A stretch of DNA of 64,000 nucleotides. Source: Scylla paramamosain (Eukaryota; Arthropoda; Malacostraca; Decapoda; Portunidae). Numbering within the stretch: the stretch's first letter is position 1; each line of letters starts with the position of its first letter. Position numbers and translations under genes: made by a program. The stretch is from positions 162,501 through 226,500 of the forward strand of contig NW_026973756.1 in the NCBI RefSeq assembly GCF_035594125.1. Reading direction: 5' to 3'. The notes below the pieces were generated by a model that was not told the DNA's origin, ran no database searches, and worked only from the letters and a program-made list of their open reading frames with translations. Positions 45,442 through 57,345 of this stretch are shown piece after piece.

Positions 45442-47190
45442 CTAGTGTGTGGTGTATAATTCGCACAGGCGACTCTTATGTCCCAGCTGTCTACAAGACT
45501 GACATCTTAGTTTATAGTCAAAGCGGCACTGTGCCTGGCGATGGTTGAACTCGCCACAGTTGTAGCAGCCTCTCCGTACTCTCATGTCTTTAGTATTAAA
45601 TGTCCGTGTTGTACTGTATGACTCTCTATTTACTTGTGTGTTGGAAGGTGGGGTTAAGAAGTAGTGTGAGGTACCTGTGTCTCTGTGAACACGTCGTGTT
45701 ACTCTGTGATTGTGGGATGAAACATGATTATGTGCATGAGAGTATTTCTTTGCAGGATTTATGTAGTTAGCACTGGAATGCATGTCATTATCTCTTTGAT
45801 TATTTGCAGTAGGCTGTCTAACCGTATTCCTTTTGATGCTGTCCCATTTAGGAGATAGTTTAAAAGAGGGACATTGTCTACCAAAAGTATGAAGCAATCT
45901 AAGTACGCCATGTCTGTTTAAAATACATCCTGATGAATCTCTAGCCAGATTGTAACATAAATCACCAACTTCACCGGTACCAAATCTGAAAGCTAAATTA
46001 GTTTTGATTATGAAAATTTCATTAGATTCACCCCATTTGTTGAGGTGTTCATTAAAATCTGCAATTCTGGCTTGAAATTCATCTGAAGATATTGAGGGTG
46101 CGAGCTGACTTACAAATACCTCCATTTTGTCATTTTTTCCCTTAAGTTCAGTAACAAGTGCAGCAATCTTATCTAAAATACTCATTGGATCATCATTGTT
46201 CTTAATGTCATACAGACCAGCATATATGTAGCATCTTGTCGGGGTCCAGGTCAGTTTCTCCGACACCCAGCATCTCAACAAATCCACGTTGGCTCCTCTG
46301 ATGGTCCTTATCGAACATCCCTCTAGGTCAGATGGAAAGGCTTCTTGCAGGTTGCAGTCTCCTAGCAGCAGATACCTCTCCTCTTCTCTGGATGTTGTAA
46401 GGCGTTCAGCATTGTTGTTTCCCTCCTCAAGTTCACTGGAAGGGCGTGTAACATTTGCTGATGTCTCTTGCTGTATTTTGTTATTCTTATTCTGCTGTTC
46501 CAATTCGGTTATTCGTTGCTGGAGGAGTTCAATTACTGTGTAGGCCATCTTCATCTCAGTATTCAGTAGCTCAATTTCGTTGTCCTTTGTTTGTAGCTTA
46601 GATTTTATTGTTGCAATCTCCTTTACTAAGTTTTCTAGTATGACTCCTTGTGCGTTACAGCTGGTCACGGGGGGTGAGGAGGGTGGTTGCATGACGTCTT
46701 GTCGTGGTACTGCTTGCGTGGCATCAACAGAATGTCTCTCTATGACGTTACGTGATCCTGACTGCATGTCATCTTTGGTAGGGTGACGTCTGTCAGCAGT
46801 ATAGGGAAGCTGTGTACCCTCTATGGATGATTGCTGCTGGTCATCAGAGCAGTCACGGTGTGGCGCGTGAGGTGCAGCATGTGGAGGCGTGACGTCAGAC
46901 AACGGGCGGGGAGGTGGCGGTGGTGGTGTAGGTGCTGGTGTAGGTATTGGTGGTGATGTATCTGAGGTTTGATCGGAGGGAGGTGTATTTCTGAGTATCA
47001 TTTCAATAAGCTGGTCCTTATTTACCCTCACATTGATAATTCCTAGGTCTCTGCATTTCTTTTGTAGGTCAGCTTTGTAGAAGTTTTTATCAAGAAACTC
47101 CTTAGTTGGAAACTTTTCGGAAGGCAAAGATTTGTTCTGCTCAAGTTGTTCTTCCCCTGATGAGTGGGATAGTGAGATGCTTGTAGCCAT
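45442..47190 (-). CDS. ORF1 protein of LINE C (SAP-like, coiled coil, SGNH-like, CCHC)
   Basis: A 582-residue RNA-binding chaperone-type protein of the retrotransposon. A SAP-like motif lies at about 38-66 (ADLQKKCRDLG..NKDQLIEMI). A Pro-rich linker follows at 79-110, then a coiled coil at about 182-240. An SGNH/esterase-like domain spans about 270-440 and begins YLLLGDCNLQ. Two zinc knuckles of exact CX2CX4HX4C form lie at 542-555 and 563-576. The frame is intact, and the ATG context (CAAACATGG) is good. In the esterase-like domain the expected nucleophile Ser is Cys279. The late DxVH-type motif reads GCILNRHG without the catalytic His, so it is probably not an active esterase. The TAG stop is followed in the same frame by the open endonuclease frame. 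Confidence 0.88.
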   Translation of the reverse strand: MATSISLSHSSGEEQLEQNKSLPSEKFPTKEFLDKNFYKADLQKKCRDLGIINVRVNKDQLIEMILRNTPPSDQTSDTSPPIPTPAPTPPPPPPRPLSDVTPPHAAPHAPHRDCSDDQQQSSIEGTQLPYTADRRHPTKDDMQSGSRNVIERHSVDATQAVPRQDVMQPPSSPPVTSCNAQGVILENLVKEIATIKSKLQTKDNEIELLNTEMKMAYTVIELLQQRITELEQQNKNNKIQQETSANVTRPSSELEEGNNNAERLTTSREEERYLLLGDCNLQEAFPSDLEGCSIRTIRGANVDLLRCWVSEKLTWTPTRCYIYAGLYDIKNNDDPMSILDKIAALVTELKGKNDKMEVFVSQLAPSISSDEFQARIADFNEHLNKWGESNEIFIIKTNLAFRFGTGEVGDLCYNLARDSSGCILNRHGVLRLLHTFGRQCPSFKLSPKWDSIKRNTVRQPTANNQRDNDMHSSANYINPAKKYSHAHNHVSSHNHRVTRRVHRDTGTSHYFLTPPSNTQVNRESYSTTRTFNTKDMRVRRGCYNCGEFNHRQAQCRFDYKLRCQSCRQLGHKSRLCELYTTH

Positions 47191-47269
47191 GTTTGTTGCT
47201 CAATATAAGGTTAGGAGTGCAATGAGTGGTGGCAGGTATAAAGATAATTGTTGCAGATGTAAAACAGAA

Positions 47270-47287
47270 GAGAGAGAGAGAGAAAAT

Positions 47288-47329
<42 letters not shown>
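47270..47329. repeat. (GA)n and (GT)n arrays at the LINE C 5' side
   Basis: A short GA run and then about 19 GT units lie just outside the inferred 5' end of LINE C. Confidence 0.9.
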
Positions 47330-49472
47330 ACAGACGTAGCTTCATATGTGCATTGTGTTTACCAGTAGCTGCTCACACATTTATTATAAGTCAGTGTTAA
47401 TAAGGAAGCTCTGAGGCACACGGCCTTTCATCAGGAGTCATTAGCCAGTCCCTCGCTGAAGTGGGCTTTATCTAGGCGTGTGATGCATGTGACACTCAGC
47501 TCTTCAGTCACAAGTTGACGGTGTTCTTTTGGGAGCACTGAATGATTATTTAATGTCTAAGTCCATTATGCTTTGCTCTTCTGTTGGACCGGTTGACTGT
47601 TGAATGTCTAAGCTGAAGTTATTTTCGCCGATGCTCGCTGGATGGACTTTGTTGTATTGGGACATAATATCTGCTGAGTGTCGGCACAGTATTTTGATCT
47701 TGTGTGATTAGGTTACCTTCGTTATGCTAATGGTCGCATTCTTCCTGTGGTTCAGTTTGTCTTTGCTGTGTGGTGCTGGTGGCGATGGTGGTTTCTGTCA
47801 CAATTACCAACATTTTCTTCGCTTGGCCGGAGTGTCGTCTCCAAATCAAGCATGCCATCACCACTATTTAGCGATGTCAGGTTGTTTTAATATTAACTTC
47901 GTCTGACATTTTCTTACAAATTTACTATTCTCAGTAAGTGGCGTCTTGCCTCAGCTGTGCCTCCGTGCTGGCAGGGTGGCAGCGTGCTGACGAGTCCAAA
48001 TGTTTTACACAGATTTTCGAAGATTTTTTTTCTTCTTGAACTTTACCACGTTTGTTCTTGAGTTTGTGTGTGTGTGCGTCCTTGAAATTAAATCCGTATT
48101 TCGTGGCCTGTGGTATTACTTTGCAATACATGACCCAACCGATGTAAAAAATCAATCGGTGTATCAATAAATCTACCTATCTACGTTTACTGTGAGGTAC
48201 GACAACCTGCCCCACGCGTTGCGGCCACCCAGGAACAAATGCTTCGATAGTGAGCAGTGTAATGTATCGTATATTTGTAGTTATAGGGGGAGACTACAGT
48301 TATTTAAAAACTGAACCAAAGCAATCGTGAGCAAGTGAGTGAAAGGTCGCTCCGCCATCTCCACAGAGCCGGTCGTGCAGTTGTGTGTGAATGTTATAAA
48401 CAAGTGTGAAAGCTGCTGCAGTGAAGCTCCCAGCACTGTCCGTCAAGCCCCAGCAAACATTATGGCGTGGAAAGCGAGCGTTGGGTCTACACTTTCCAAT
48501 CCCGCGCGTGACCGTCAAGTAATCAGTCCACTGACACACCGCGCCGACACGCTGCTTACCATGACGCCCTACACACCTTGACACGCTGCACATGACACAC
48601 AGCATGTTGCGTCTGGCGCAGTGATGAGACCTTTCCCACTCTGAATAACTTCAAGGGGTTGTTATCGCACTAGTAAAATGCAGCTGCAGGGTTTTTGTTC
48701 TCGGCAGTGAACAGCGTTAGGCGGCTTGCTCTGCAAATTGGCAAAACTTCCTGTCCGCACGACTGTCACGAGGCACGCAGGTCTGGTGCAGTGCGCCTTG
48801 CCGCCCTTGGCTGTAGTGGTGGCGTCGTCTTGATGCGCCTCGGGCTGTGAAGGCTGCAGGAGTGAAACCTGTGTGTCTGATCTGGGTCTGATCTGCTCAC
48901 CTGCCGTACTGACGCTTCGGTTGCCACGGCGTCTCCTCTGGCTTACGGGAAAAGGGTCTGGTACAGGTTTAAAATATAATGTGGAAAGACAGCAATGAAA
49001 GCAGCAAGTGGGATCAAATCAGTCAAACTCTCTAGTGCTTGCAGTTTTATTTCTGTTCAATAAAACCGTCGCGAAAAGGTTTATGTGACTAAAAAAACAA
49101 CAACATGTGAAAGAAAGAGATAAGATTATGTTGAAATGAAAAAAAAAATGGTGAGGTGCTTCAAGGGAATATTGAACTCTTCTCACACCCAAAAAAGAAA
49201 AAACTGAGATGGAATAACAGTTGTCTCGTTAGGAAAAAAAATAATTAAATTAATGTAGCAGAGTGGTAAAGCCCACTCACTTTTAATGTATTGCTGTCCT
49301 TCACCCCATATTTCCCTCTCTATATAGTGTTCTTCTTTACTTCCCCCATTCTTTTCTTTCTGTTCCGTTCCGTTGTCTCGTTTGTTCGTGATGTGTCAAG
49401 ATAACAATACCATATGCTTTGTTTAATGTAAGCTTATTTCAGTGTGAGACGAGTTTGTTTCCTAATGTTAGC

Positions 49473-49474
<2 letters not shown>

Positions 49475-49522
<48 letters not shown>
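49475..49522. repeat. (CT)n microsatellite
   Basis: Pure CT dinucleotides. Confidence 0.97.
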
Positions 49523-49525
<3 letters not shown>

Positions 49526-50649
49526 ATGCCTTCTGATGTTACGTGTTAACAGCTTCACAATCGCAGCTGCTCGGTACATTTCTAATAATCCCAGTGCTAT
49601 TAAGAAGATGAAGTGTGTGATACTGAAGGTCTTGGCTGTGCTCCCTGGTGATGATCCAGTAATTTTAATAGAAACCCTTCATTCGTGTAACATTATCGAT
49701 TAAAGCAGTGAAGTGGTGCAGCGGAGAAAGGACAGGTACGTGCGCGTATATATGATAAAGCGCACGGCTGACTGGGTAGAGCTGTCTGGTGGTTGTGGTG
49801 GTGTAGGGTGCCAGTCGAGTGTAGTGCTATGTGGTGTGGTGACGTGCGGTGCGGTGTTTCCATGTAGATTCCTGGTGTGACGGGATGAGTAGCTACACCA
49901 TCACTTCTGGATACTACTATTGCCGCCACCATCACCACCGACAACAACGGCAATGATATACAAAAATAACATCACCAACATTATCATAAACTAGCAATCC
50001 CTTGCACAGTACATTACAAGAACACCACCACTACCACCACCACCACCACCACCAAGACGCCAAGCAAACGTTCCTTGACAATGCCGCTAATGTGAAAAGA
50101 AATGCTCGGAATTCCTTGCTACATCTTATAGCGCATTTTCTACCACGCCATTACACAGAGCAGCAAGTCACGGGGTCACGCCACACTAACGACAAGGCAA
50201 CAACACAAATGTGTGTTCATAACTTGGTATCTGAACTGGTAAACTGACTCACCGACATCATGTGAACAAAAAGAGAGAGAAAAAAAGGGAATGGTAGCCA
50301 GTGTGTTTTAGCTTAATGATAGCAATACTATGTGTCACACAAAAAACATGTATGCCTCTTATCTTTCAGTAATAATGGCACCTATCTATGTATGTATGTA
50401 TGTAAGAATGAATGTATGTATTCAGCCAAAGGTCACACGGTAATGATAAGAATGGATGTATGAGAGTATAGTAGGAATAGAAAAAAAAAAAAAAACAGTA
50501 CAAATATTGTATAATCAGCGATTGTGCAGGATTCCAGTGGGGGGGTTCTGTAAAAGTTCACATTCCATTCACGCTACGAGCCCTCCTAGCGAACGATAAT
50601 TGACGCCTCTGGACCGGACGTGTATGGAGAGACATGTACGTGACTAAAC

Positions 50650-50679
50650 CACACACACACACACACACACACACACAAT
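50650..50679. repeat. (CA)n microsatellite
   Basis: Short pure CA array; a (CT)n of about 30 bp lies at 50804-50834. Confidence 0.95.
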
Positions 50680-50805
50680 ATGTTTATCATAGTTTCCATT
50701 AAATTATGAAAGAGAGTTGTGAAAAATACTAATTCTCTGTATGCTCATCCAGTAGAATATTTGAATTCGCCATGTCAGATATGAAGTGAAGCGCGACAAA
50801 TTGTG

Positions 50806-50837
<32 letters not shown>

Positions 50838-51125
50838 AACACTCGTACAGCCTCGCTGCTTCTCTGTCTCACAGCAGTGCACCCTCGGCTCGGTCAAGAC
50901 AAAAGACCCGTGTTTGATTCCTGGAACAGAGAGGCGAAGCTTCTTTCATCTCGAGGCAGTGTTTGCCTGGCGCAGACTTCACTACCGGGGGAGCGGGAAT
51001 GAGCCTCACCCGCGCTTCTCTCCGGGGAAGAAAGGGTTCAGTGTTGTTAATAACGATGGCCCCGGTTCGTGGTAGCTGAATTTTTGTGATGTAAGCTGAA
51101 TATTCTGATCATAATAACATTAGTT

Positions 51126-51165
51126 GTCTGGTGGTGTACTGGTGAGCACGCTAGAGTCACATGGA
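51126..51165 (+). mobile_element. Possible tRNA-derived SINE 5' fragment
   Basis: CTGGTGGTGTACTGGTGAGC followed by ACGCTAGAGTCAC resembles the D-arm/A-box half of a tRNA-derived SINE. No B box follows at the expected distance, so at most a fragment remains. Confidence 0.3.
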
Positions 51166-51839
51166 TCTTCTGGCCCTCCCTGCCTTCGTTACCTTTGCCC
51201 ACCAGTGTACCCCCCCACCCTCCTTCCCTCCCTCCCTCCCTCCCCTTACGAGAACGGGACACAACCGCGGCAATAACAGCTTTTCAATAAACCCAATGGT
51301 CGGCTGAATTTAATGGCATAGCTCGGCTCAATATGCATTTCCTGGCACTCAATGCATCACTGCTTCAGGCGCCGCGCATGCAGCAAGCAATAAGCCTCTG
51401 AGATTCCCTATAAATTTCATCAGAGTCTCCACCACAGTGATATGAACGCGGGAAAGGAAGAGGGAAGGGAGAGGGGTCCCTGGTGTGATTCCAGGCTGCT
51501 CGCTTGCAAGGCGGCTGGCGGTGGCGTGATCAGGGACACCGGCAGGGAGGCAGGGAGGCAGGGCGTGGGAAATGTGTGCACCCGCGAAGCGAAAACACGG
51601 CCCCATTGGAGACTTGTGTGTGAGGCGCGCTGCCAAATCATGGACGTGGAAATTTTAATGATGCAGACGAGATGAAGGTCGTTGTGCTGCGCGGCACAGA
51701 GAGGGTGTGGTGGGAATGGTGGTGGTGGAGGTGGACAGGGCGTGGGTGGTGAGGGCGTTGGGGATTGGGGCTCTAGGGTGGGGATACTGTAGTCGTGTTG
51801 ATTACACTACGTGCTATCTTTTTTTTTATTTACTTATCT

Positions 51840-51842
<3 letters not shown>

Positions 51843-51904
<62 letters not shown>
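51843..51904. repeat. (GT)n microsatellite
   Basis: Pure GT dinucleotides. Confidence 0.97.
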
Positions 51905-51907
<3 letters not shown>

Positions 51908-52054
51908 ATAAAAGCAGTGATAGTTGCAGTAATAGCTATTGGTTGCAGCGTCGTGCCTCACATGCAACAAAATAATCACAGGTGACCTGCATTCTCAGCC
52001 ACACACACGTCATGCTCGGCCTTTAGGCAACAAGTAAAAAGGATCTTTTATTTT

Positions 52055-52164
<110 letters not shown>

Positions 52165-53382
52165 ACCTGTCTTAACCCTTTCATTCCGGTGACCATATAT
52201 GAACGATTGCATCAGTGCGTCCGTAGCGATGGCGATCGTTCCCGTAATCAAGAATTTTCGCGCCTCAATTTTGAGCTCCAAGCGCGGTTTCTCGAGTCAG
52301 ATGGCGCGTGGAAGTGTCTGGCATCTGTTTCCATCCGTAATGTTGCCAGATTGATGTGCGGCTGAAATTCTTCATGGACTCATTTTTTTGTCGATTAAAT
52401 ATGCAAACTTGTATCGAGAGAGGCGACGCCTGACGCGCTTCTCATTTTTATGTAGGAGTGAATGATGGCTGAGGTGAGGCCTCGTCATACTGAACGCTTA
52501 TGTAGTGATTTCATTAATAACTTTTCATGAAGGAAACGAGTGCTTCACCGCTGCGGCAGGAGAACAATTCCGCCCACTCCTCAATGAATATTGCTTTTTC
52601 AACCATCAAGGAATTGTCAGGAGGCACTGCAATTGGAAAAAAAGAAAACATCTATGATGAACAAACTGATTAGTTTGACAGGAGCTGTACACGGCGTTAC
52701 ATGGCACAGAAGTGGAAAGAAGCGGCACTTTGTTGTTGTGTTGCTGCAAGTCAAGGAGTGACAGCCTCGGGCAGCGAGGCTAGTGGTGAGAGTTTTCTCT
52801 CCTTGTGAAAACTTTTCCCATCACGGAATACAAAGTTCGATGTCGTAATGCTGAGCGAAATATTTCATTAGCGCCATAAGGACCGTCAATCCAAATTTAC
52901 TGAAGTGTCAGCTGACGGAAGCTGACGCTGGTGTTCGCGAGATGAGAAAGTTTGTTTCTGTACACTTTACACGTCACACGTTTATGTGAAATGAAGGAGA
53001 AGACATTGCTTTTAGTGTATATTAGTAGTGGCCTCAAACTTACTCCCAATAATAACAAATTAATGTCCCGCTCCAGCTGACTTTCAAGATCAAGACTAAT
53101 CGCCTTTCGGTGTTGCGTCACGAGGTCTATTCAGCCAGTGAGAATAAGCTGTCCTCGCCGCACACTGTCTCTGACTTCCACACAGAACAGTGTGTGCCCG
53201 AGTGTGGCTTCAGTGCTTCACGGCAAACAGTTTGTGCGTTGTTGGTGGATCAAACACTGGGAGGCTCATTTAGTCAGTGTGTCGCGGAGCAAATCATGTG
53301 TACAGTGTTCCAGGATGAAGCACCACAATGATACAAGTGCAGTGCTTAGGTTTGTGAAGGACGCGCCATCACGTGGGCAGCC

Positions 53383-53426
53383 ATGATCCCCTCCATGCAG
53401 CTCCTGGATGCCACGCGCCGCAACAA
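53383..53426 (+). CDS. Candidate first coding exon with consensus splice donor
   Basis: An ATG opens a 44-nt segment reading MIPSMQLLDATRRN, followed by CAA|GTAAGT, a perfect 5' splice-site consensus at 53427. Third-position GC is high (CTC CTG GAT GCC ACG CGC CGC), unlike the AT-rich surroundings. The upstream 250 bp are free of microsatellites, as expected of a 5' untranslated exon. I do not recognise the protein from 14 residues and see no downstream exon in the window. A chance match is quite possible. Confidence 0.3.
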
Positions 53427-53690
53427 GTAAGTGTGCTACATCTGATTGATTGTCGCCCACGTGAAGTAAAAACTCGTCACGATATGGTCAGTGAGGAGAA
53501 TAACAAGTGACGTCAGGGAGGAATCACCACGGGCATACAATTAAGATAACTATTAATAAGACATATTCTCAGTAATGGCAAGCCGTCCGCAGCATGTCAC
53601 ATACGCCGTCACTGCGTTTATTATTCACAGTGTCCTCGCGTGCTGGCCATCATTTCACTAAGCGTAAAGTGACTCCGGAGCGTCCTTTTC

Positions 53691-53738
53691 TCCTGGATTT
53701 ATGAAGCACCGGAATTCTGATGCTTCATAAATCCAGGA
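53691..53738. repeat. Perfect 18-bp inverted repeat with 12-bp loop
   Basis: TCCTGGATTTATGAAGCA at 53691-53708 is the exact reverse complement of 53721-53738. The loop is CCGGAATTCTGA. Confidence 0.97.
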
Positions 53739-54047
53739 ACTACCTTCTTAGGCTCTTAGGAAGTGTTCCAAGGTTCAATGTGTGGAAGAAGCCGTACTGT
53801 ACACACAATTTGTGGACTTAAGAAAGACCCTGGGAAGCACCTCTTAATTCTAACGCGGATTTATGAGTTATCTATAGGAGGACACTGTCTAAAACTTTTA
53901 CAGACGTGCAGACACTACAGTGAGTATTCCTCATCATCATGTCAGTGCTCAACACCAAAGTAAAAAAGGAATTATCTTAAATACTAATGCAATAATGTCT
54001 TTTACACTTACTGTATTTCCGGCAATGCTTCAGTGTTTCTCGTGTCA

Positions 54048-54049
<2 letters not shown>

Positions 54050-54078
<29 letters not shown>

Positions 54079-54183
54079 TAGTACTTTGTATGTGCCAAGA
54101 TATTTGCAGTTTTGCTTTTGTGTGTATTTATTTATTCATTTCTTTTATGAACATAAGAGAGGAAGATTGATGGCTAGGTAAGC

Positions 54184-54243
<60 letters not shown>

Positions 54244-54262
54244 TCCAGATTCCAGTACATTT

Positions 54263-54295
<33 letters not shown>
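54050..54295. repeat. (GT)n, (GA)n and (CA)n arrays
   Basis: (GT)n at 54050-54076, (GA)n at 54188-54239, (CA)n at 54267-54295. Confidence 0.95.
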
Positions 54296-54297
<2 letters not shown>

Positions 54298-54615
54298 GGT
54301 AAATGTTCCCTCTTAATCAACGTCAACAGCGTGTATGTGTGTTGCTTATCATTTTTTTTCCTCCGCCTTTACCTCCACTTGTTCCTTTCTTTTCCTCCTT
54401 TAACATTTCTCCTACTCCTCCTCTTCCTTCTCCTCCACCACCACCACCACCACCACTGATGCCTCGCGCCTTATCACCTTTCATCTCTGCCGTCACGTTT
54501 TCTTTGCACGATGTATGTTGCATTACTTTTTAAAATTTAAGAGTTTTTTGTGCCATTAATTTATTCTTATCTATTCCATCGACGAAAATACCTTGGCGCG
54601 AAAATCCATTAGTGT

Positions 54616-54619
<4 letters not shown>

Positions 54620-54709
<90 letters not shown>
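54620..54709. repeat. (CT)n microsatellite, 90 bp
   Basis: Pure CT dinucleotides, about 45 units. Confidence 0.97.
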
Positions 54710-54712
<3 letters not shown>

Positions 54713-55984
54713 GTGTATTTCAGTTTTCTTTTGACAGGATATTTTCGCGGAGTTTAAGAGTGCCTGCGTTGTTTTGTTTCCCCTTCTCCCCAAATCCCTG
54801 TGTCAGTCTCACTTTTCTCGCCTCCCGCTCTGTCCTCTCCTTTCTGCATCCCTCTTTTATCTCCTCTCGCAGTCCGTCCCTATTTCGCTTCTCCCTCCTG
54901 CCTCGCCACGCCTCCGCATTCCCCGAACTGGGAGTCGCTGTGGCAGAAGGCGCAGGACTCTCTCGGGCGCCACCACGCAAAGATTCAGTGCACGTCTTTT
55001 GTGGTGATGGTGATGGTGGTGGTGGTGGGACACGAGTTTTTCTCTTCCACTTTTGTAGCTTTGTGTGTAAATGAAGAACAGATTTAGTAAAGAAAGGTGT
55101 TGTTGTTGTTGTTGTGGAGTTTGTTAATGATATTTCTACCGGTGTGTTTTGTTATTGTGTGATTCTTCATCTTTTCTATTGAGATATTTTCTCATATTGT
55201 GTATCTCTTTACCTTGTCAAGAAAAAGACGGCGGCGCTGAATTTTGTTCACTTTCTCTTTGAACGAAACAATTTCCAGGAGAGAAAACGCCCAAGCGTGT
55301 GGAATATCAGTGGACTCTGACTGTCTCTGGTATTCTTTCAAGGCAGAATTGTGTCCACATTTAGGAGTGAGTTGCCACTTAAATGGTGGAGTCGTTTTGG
55401 AAACTCATCAGGAATAAACGTGTTCGGTGTAATTTCCTCAGCCGGTTTAATCACCTCTGCGTAATTAGCTTGCAGATTGCTTCGTGCGCCATTCCTTCCT
55501 CGTTATATATGATAGTTTTTTTTGTATATTCTTAATTGCTCTGTTAAATCCGATAGTCTCAAAGAGAACGCCTAGTGGGAAAGAGGAAGAGAAAGAGGCA
55601 AAGGTCAGCACAGCTTGCCTTCTCTATTTCTCTTGATGTTTTGCTCTTGACACGTGCAAGGAGCCTCTCACAGCAGCAGGGCACCTCAGTCTCATCCATG
55701 TATAATAATTATCAACACACGAGTATATCTAATGCGTCCCCTGGTGCGCGTGGACCGTTATATGTATGCCTGCTGAAAGGAACTTTAGCGTATGTTGTGT
55801 GAATCCAGGCAGGTATCACCTCCCACTACCGCCATCACCACACCTCGCAGCCTTGCATCAGCCTTGCCACTGCCCTACCACGCATTTGTGCTTCTCCTGT
55901 GTGTGTTTGGTATTTAGAATGCTTTCATTATTAGAGGGTGAAATAGCTCCTGCTTTCTGATTAATTTTGCGGACGAATGCCTCA

Positions 55985-56010
55985 TAATAATAATTATAAT
56001 AATAATAATG

Positions 56011-56046
<36 letters not shown>

Positions 56047-56067
56047 GTAATAAAAATGAGGATAGCA

Positions 56068-56164
<97 letters not shown>

Positions 56165-56224
56165 CATTATTATTATTATTATCATTATTTGTTTTTCTTG
56201 TTCTTGTTAGTAGCAGTAGTTCAG

Positions 56225-56286
<62 letters not shown>

Positions 56287-56287
56287 T
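55985..56287. repeat. (AAT)n-(TTA)n-(CTA)n compound array
   Basis: AAT units at 55985-56047, TTA units at 56069-56192 and CTA units at 56225-56287. The first two are complementary and could form a stem. Confidence 0.95.
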
Positions 56288-57315
56288 CAGTGAAAAGTAT
56301 ATCCAGAAATGTCCTGTGAAGTTACCTGAATTATTAACGTTTTTGTGCCACTTTTAAAAGGCTTACTAGGGAGAACAAAAGCTGCCTTCATTATTAACAA
56401 GACGAGACGCTGAGCTGCAAAGGGGCTTACGTTAACGTTCTTTGATGTGACCGTGAGGCTTAGTACTGGTGGGCTGGCCTGGTCGGAGGTGTGCTGGGCC
56501 GTCTAGTCTTGGCTGGGCTGGACTGTGCTGGTCTGGACTGAACTGAAGTACTGTGATTTGGGCTAAACATGCATCCACTGGTCTCGTCTTCACGGGGACT
56601 AACCTGGTGTCTGATTTAAGTTACTTTGGTTTGCTGTGGATTAGGTTAGTCTGGTCTGGAGGGAGCTCGATTAGTGGTATTGTGGTCTAGTCTGGTCTGA
56701 TCTGGCTACATTACAAAAATGGGAACGGAATATTTTGCGTAGGGGAGAGAAATGGCCCCTCATGGAATCGGAAAGGACGCCATCGATCCTCAAACGCCGC
56801 GTGTGCATGCTGGGGGTGATTTTTAACCCGCCGCCACCGAAGCACCACAGCGGCCATCCTTCAATGCCTCAAAGTGCGCCGCTGGATTCCATTTATGTGA
56901 GAGCCGCGCGGCATTAGTGCGCCGCGCCAGTAACACCCTCCCTGCCTCGCCACTATCACGATGAACGAAGCTTCGCACACTTCCCGTGACTGTCCGCGTT
57001 CCTCATAAATACACCAGCGTGACCAGACTAAGTGCTGCGCTTTGACGGCAACTCAAGAGGACCTTGCCACTGCTTAGAGTTTAATGACCTCCTTTTGCAA
57101 CGTCAATATAAAAAAGCTACACATCAGTTCGCTCTATCTTCTGTTTCCCTGACACACTTTTAGCATGTGGAGAATTGATTGGAAGACTGTTCCTTACACG
57201 TGTCAGAGAAGTGTGGCGGTGGAAGGTTTAAGGCACAGAGAAAGCTGGGTCTTGTCATCTTTAAGTCAAGGAGTGAGCTGGGGCGCCACTCTGGAGGGAA
57301 CTCTTGTGTGTGTCT

Positions 57316-57345
57316 GTGATGTGTGTGTGTGTGTGTGTGTGTGGG
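57316..57345. repeat. (GT)n microsatellite ending in a G-run
   Basis: Short GT array running into about ten G residues. Confidence 0.93.

Larger units (their letters stand above)
42306..47265 (-). mobile_element. Nearly full-length CR1/L2-like non-LTR retrotransposon (LINE C)
   Basis: About 5 kb on the minus strand holds ORF1 (SAP-like, coiled coil, SGNH-like, two CCHC knuckles), then ORF2 (APE-type endonuclease and reverse transcriptase, no RNase H seen), then a roughly 270-bp 3' untranslated region. The 3' end is not poly(A) but tandem AAACTCT units (42306-42324), as in CR1/L2-type elements. A short 5' leader of about 75 bp runs from near 47265 to the ORF1 ATG. The 5' boundary is approximate, because a (GA)n/(GT)n array begins there. 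The element is inactive because ORF2 is frameshifted. Confidence 0.88.

Noticed and set aside
50890..50935. tRNA or SINE suggested by GTTTGATTCC
   Set aside because: Only a partial B-box match exists, without an A box in the same orientation at the right distance.
56460..56710. CTGG-rich stretch as a satellite
   Set aside because: TCTGG and CTGGG words recur irregularly, but there is no stable period, so I list it only as degenerate sequence.
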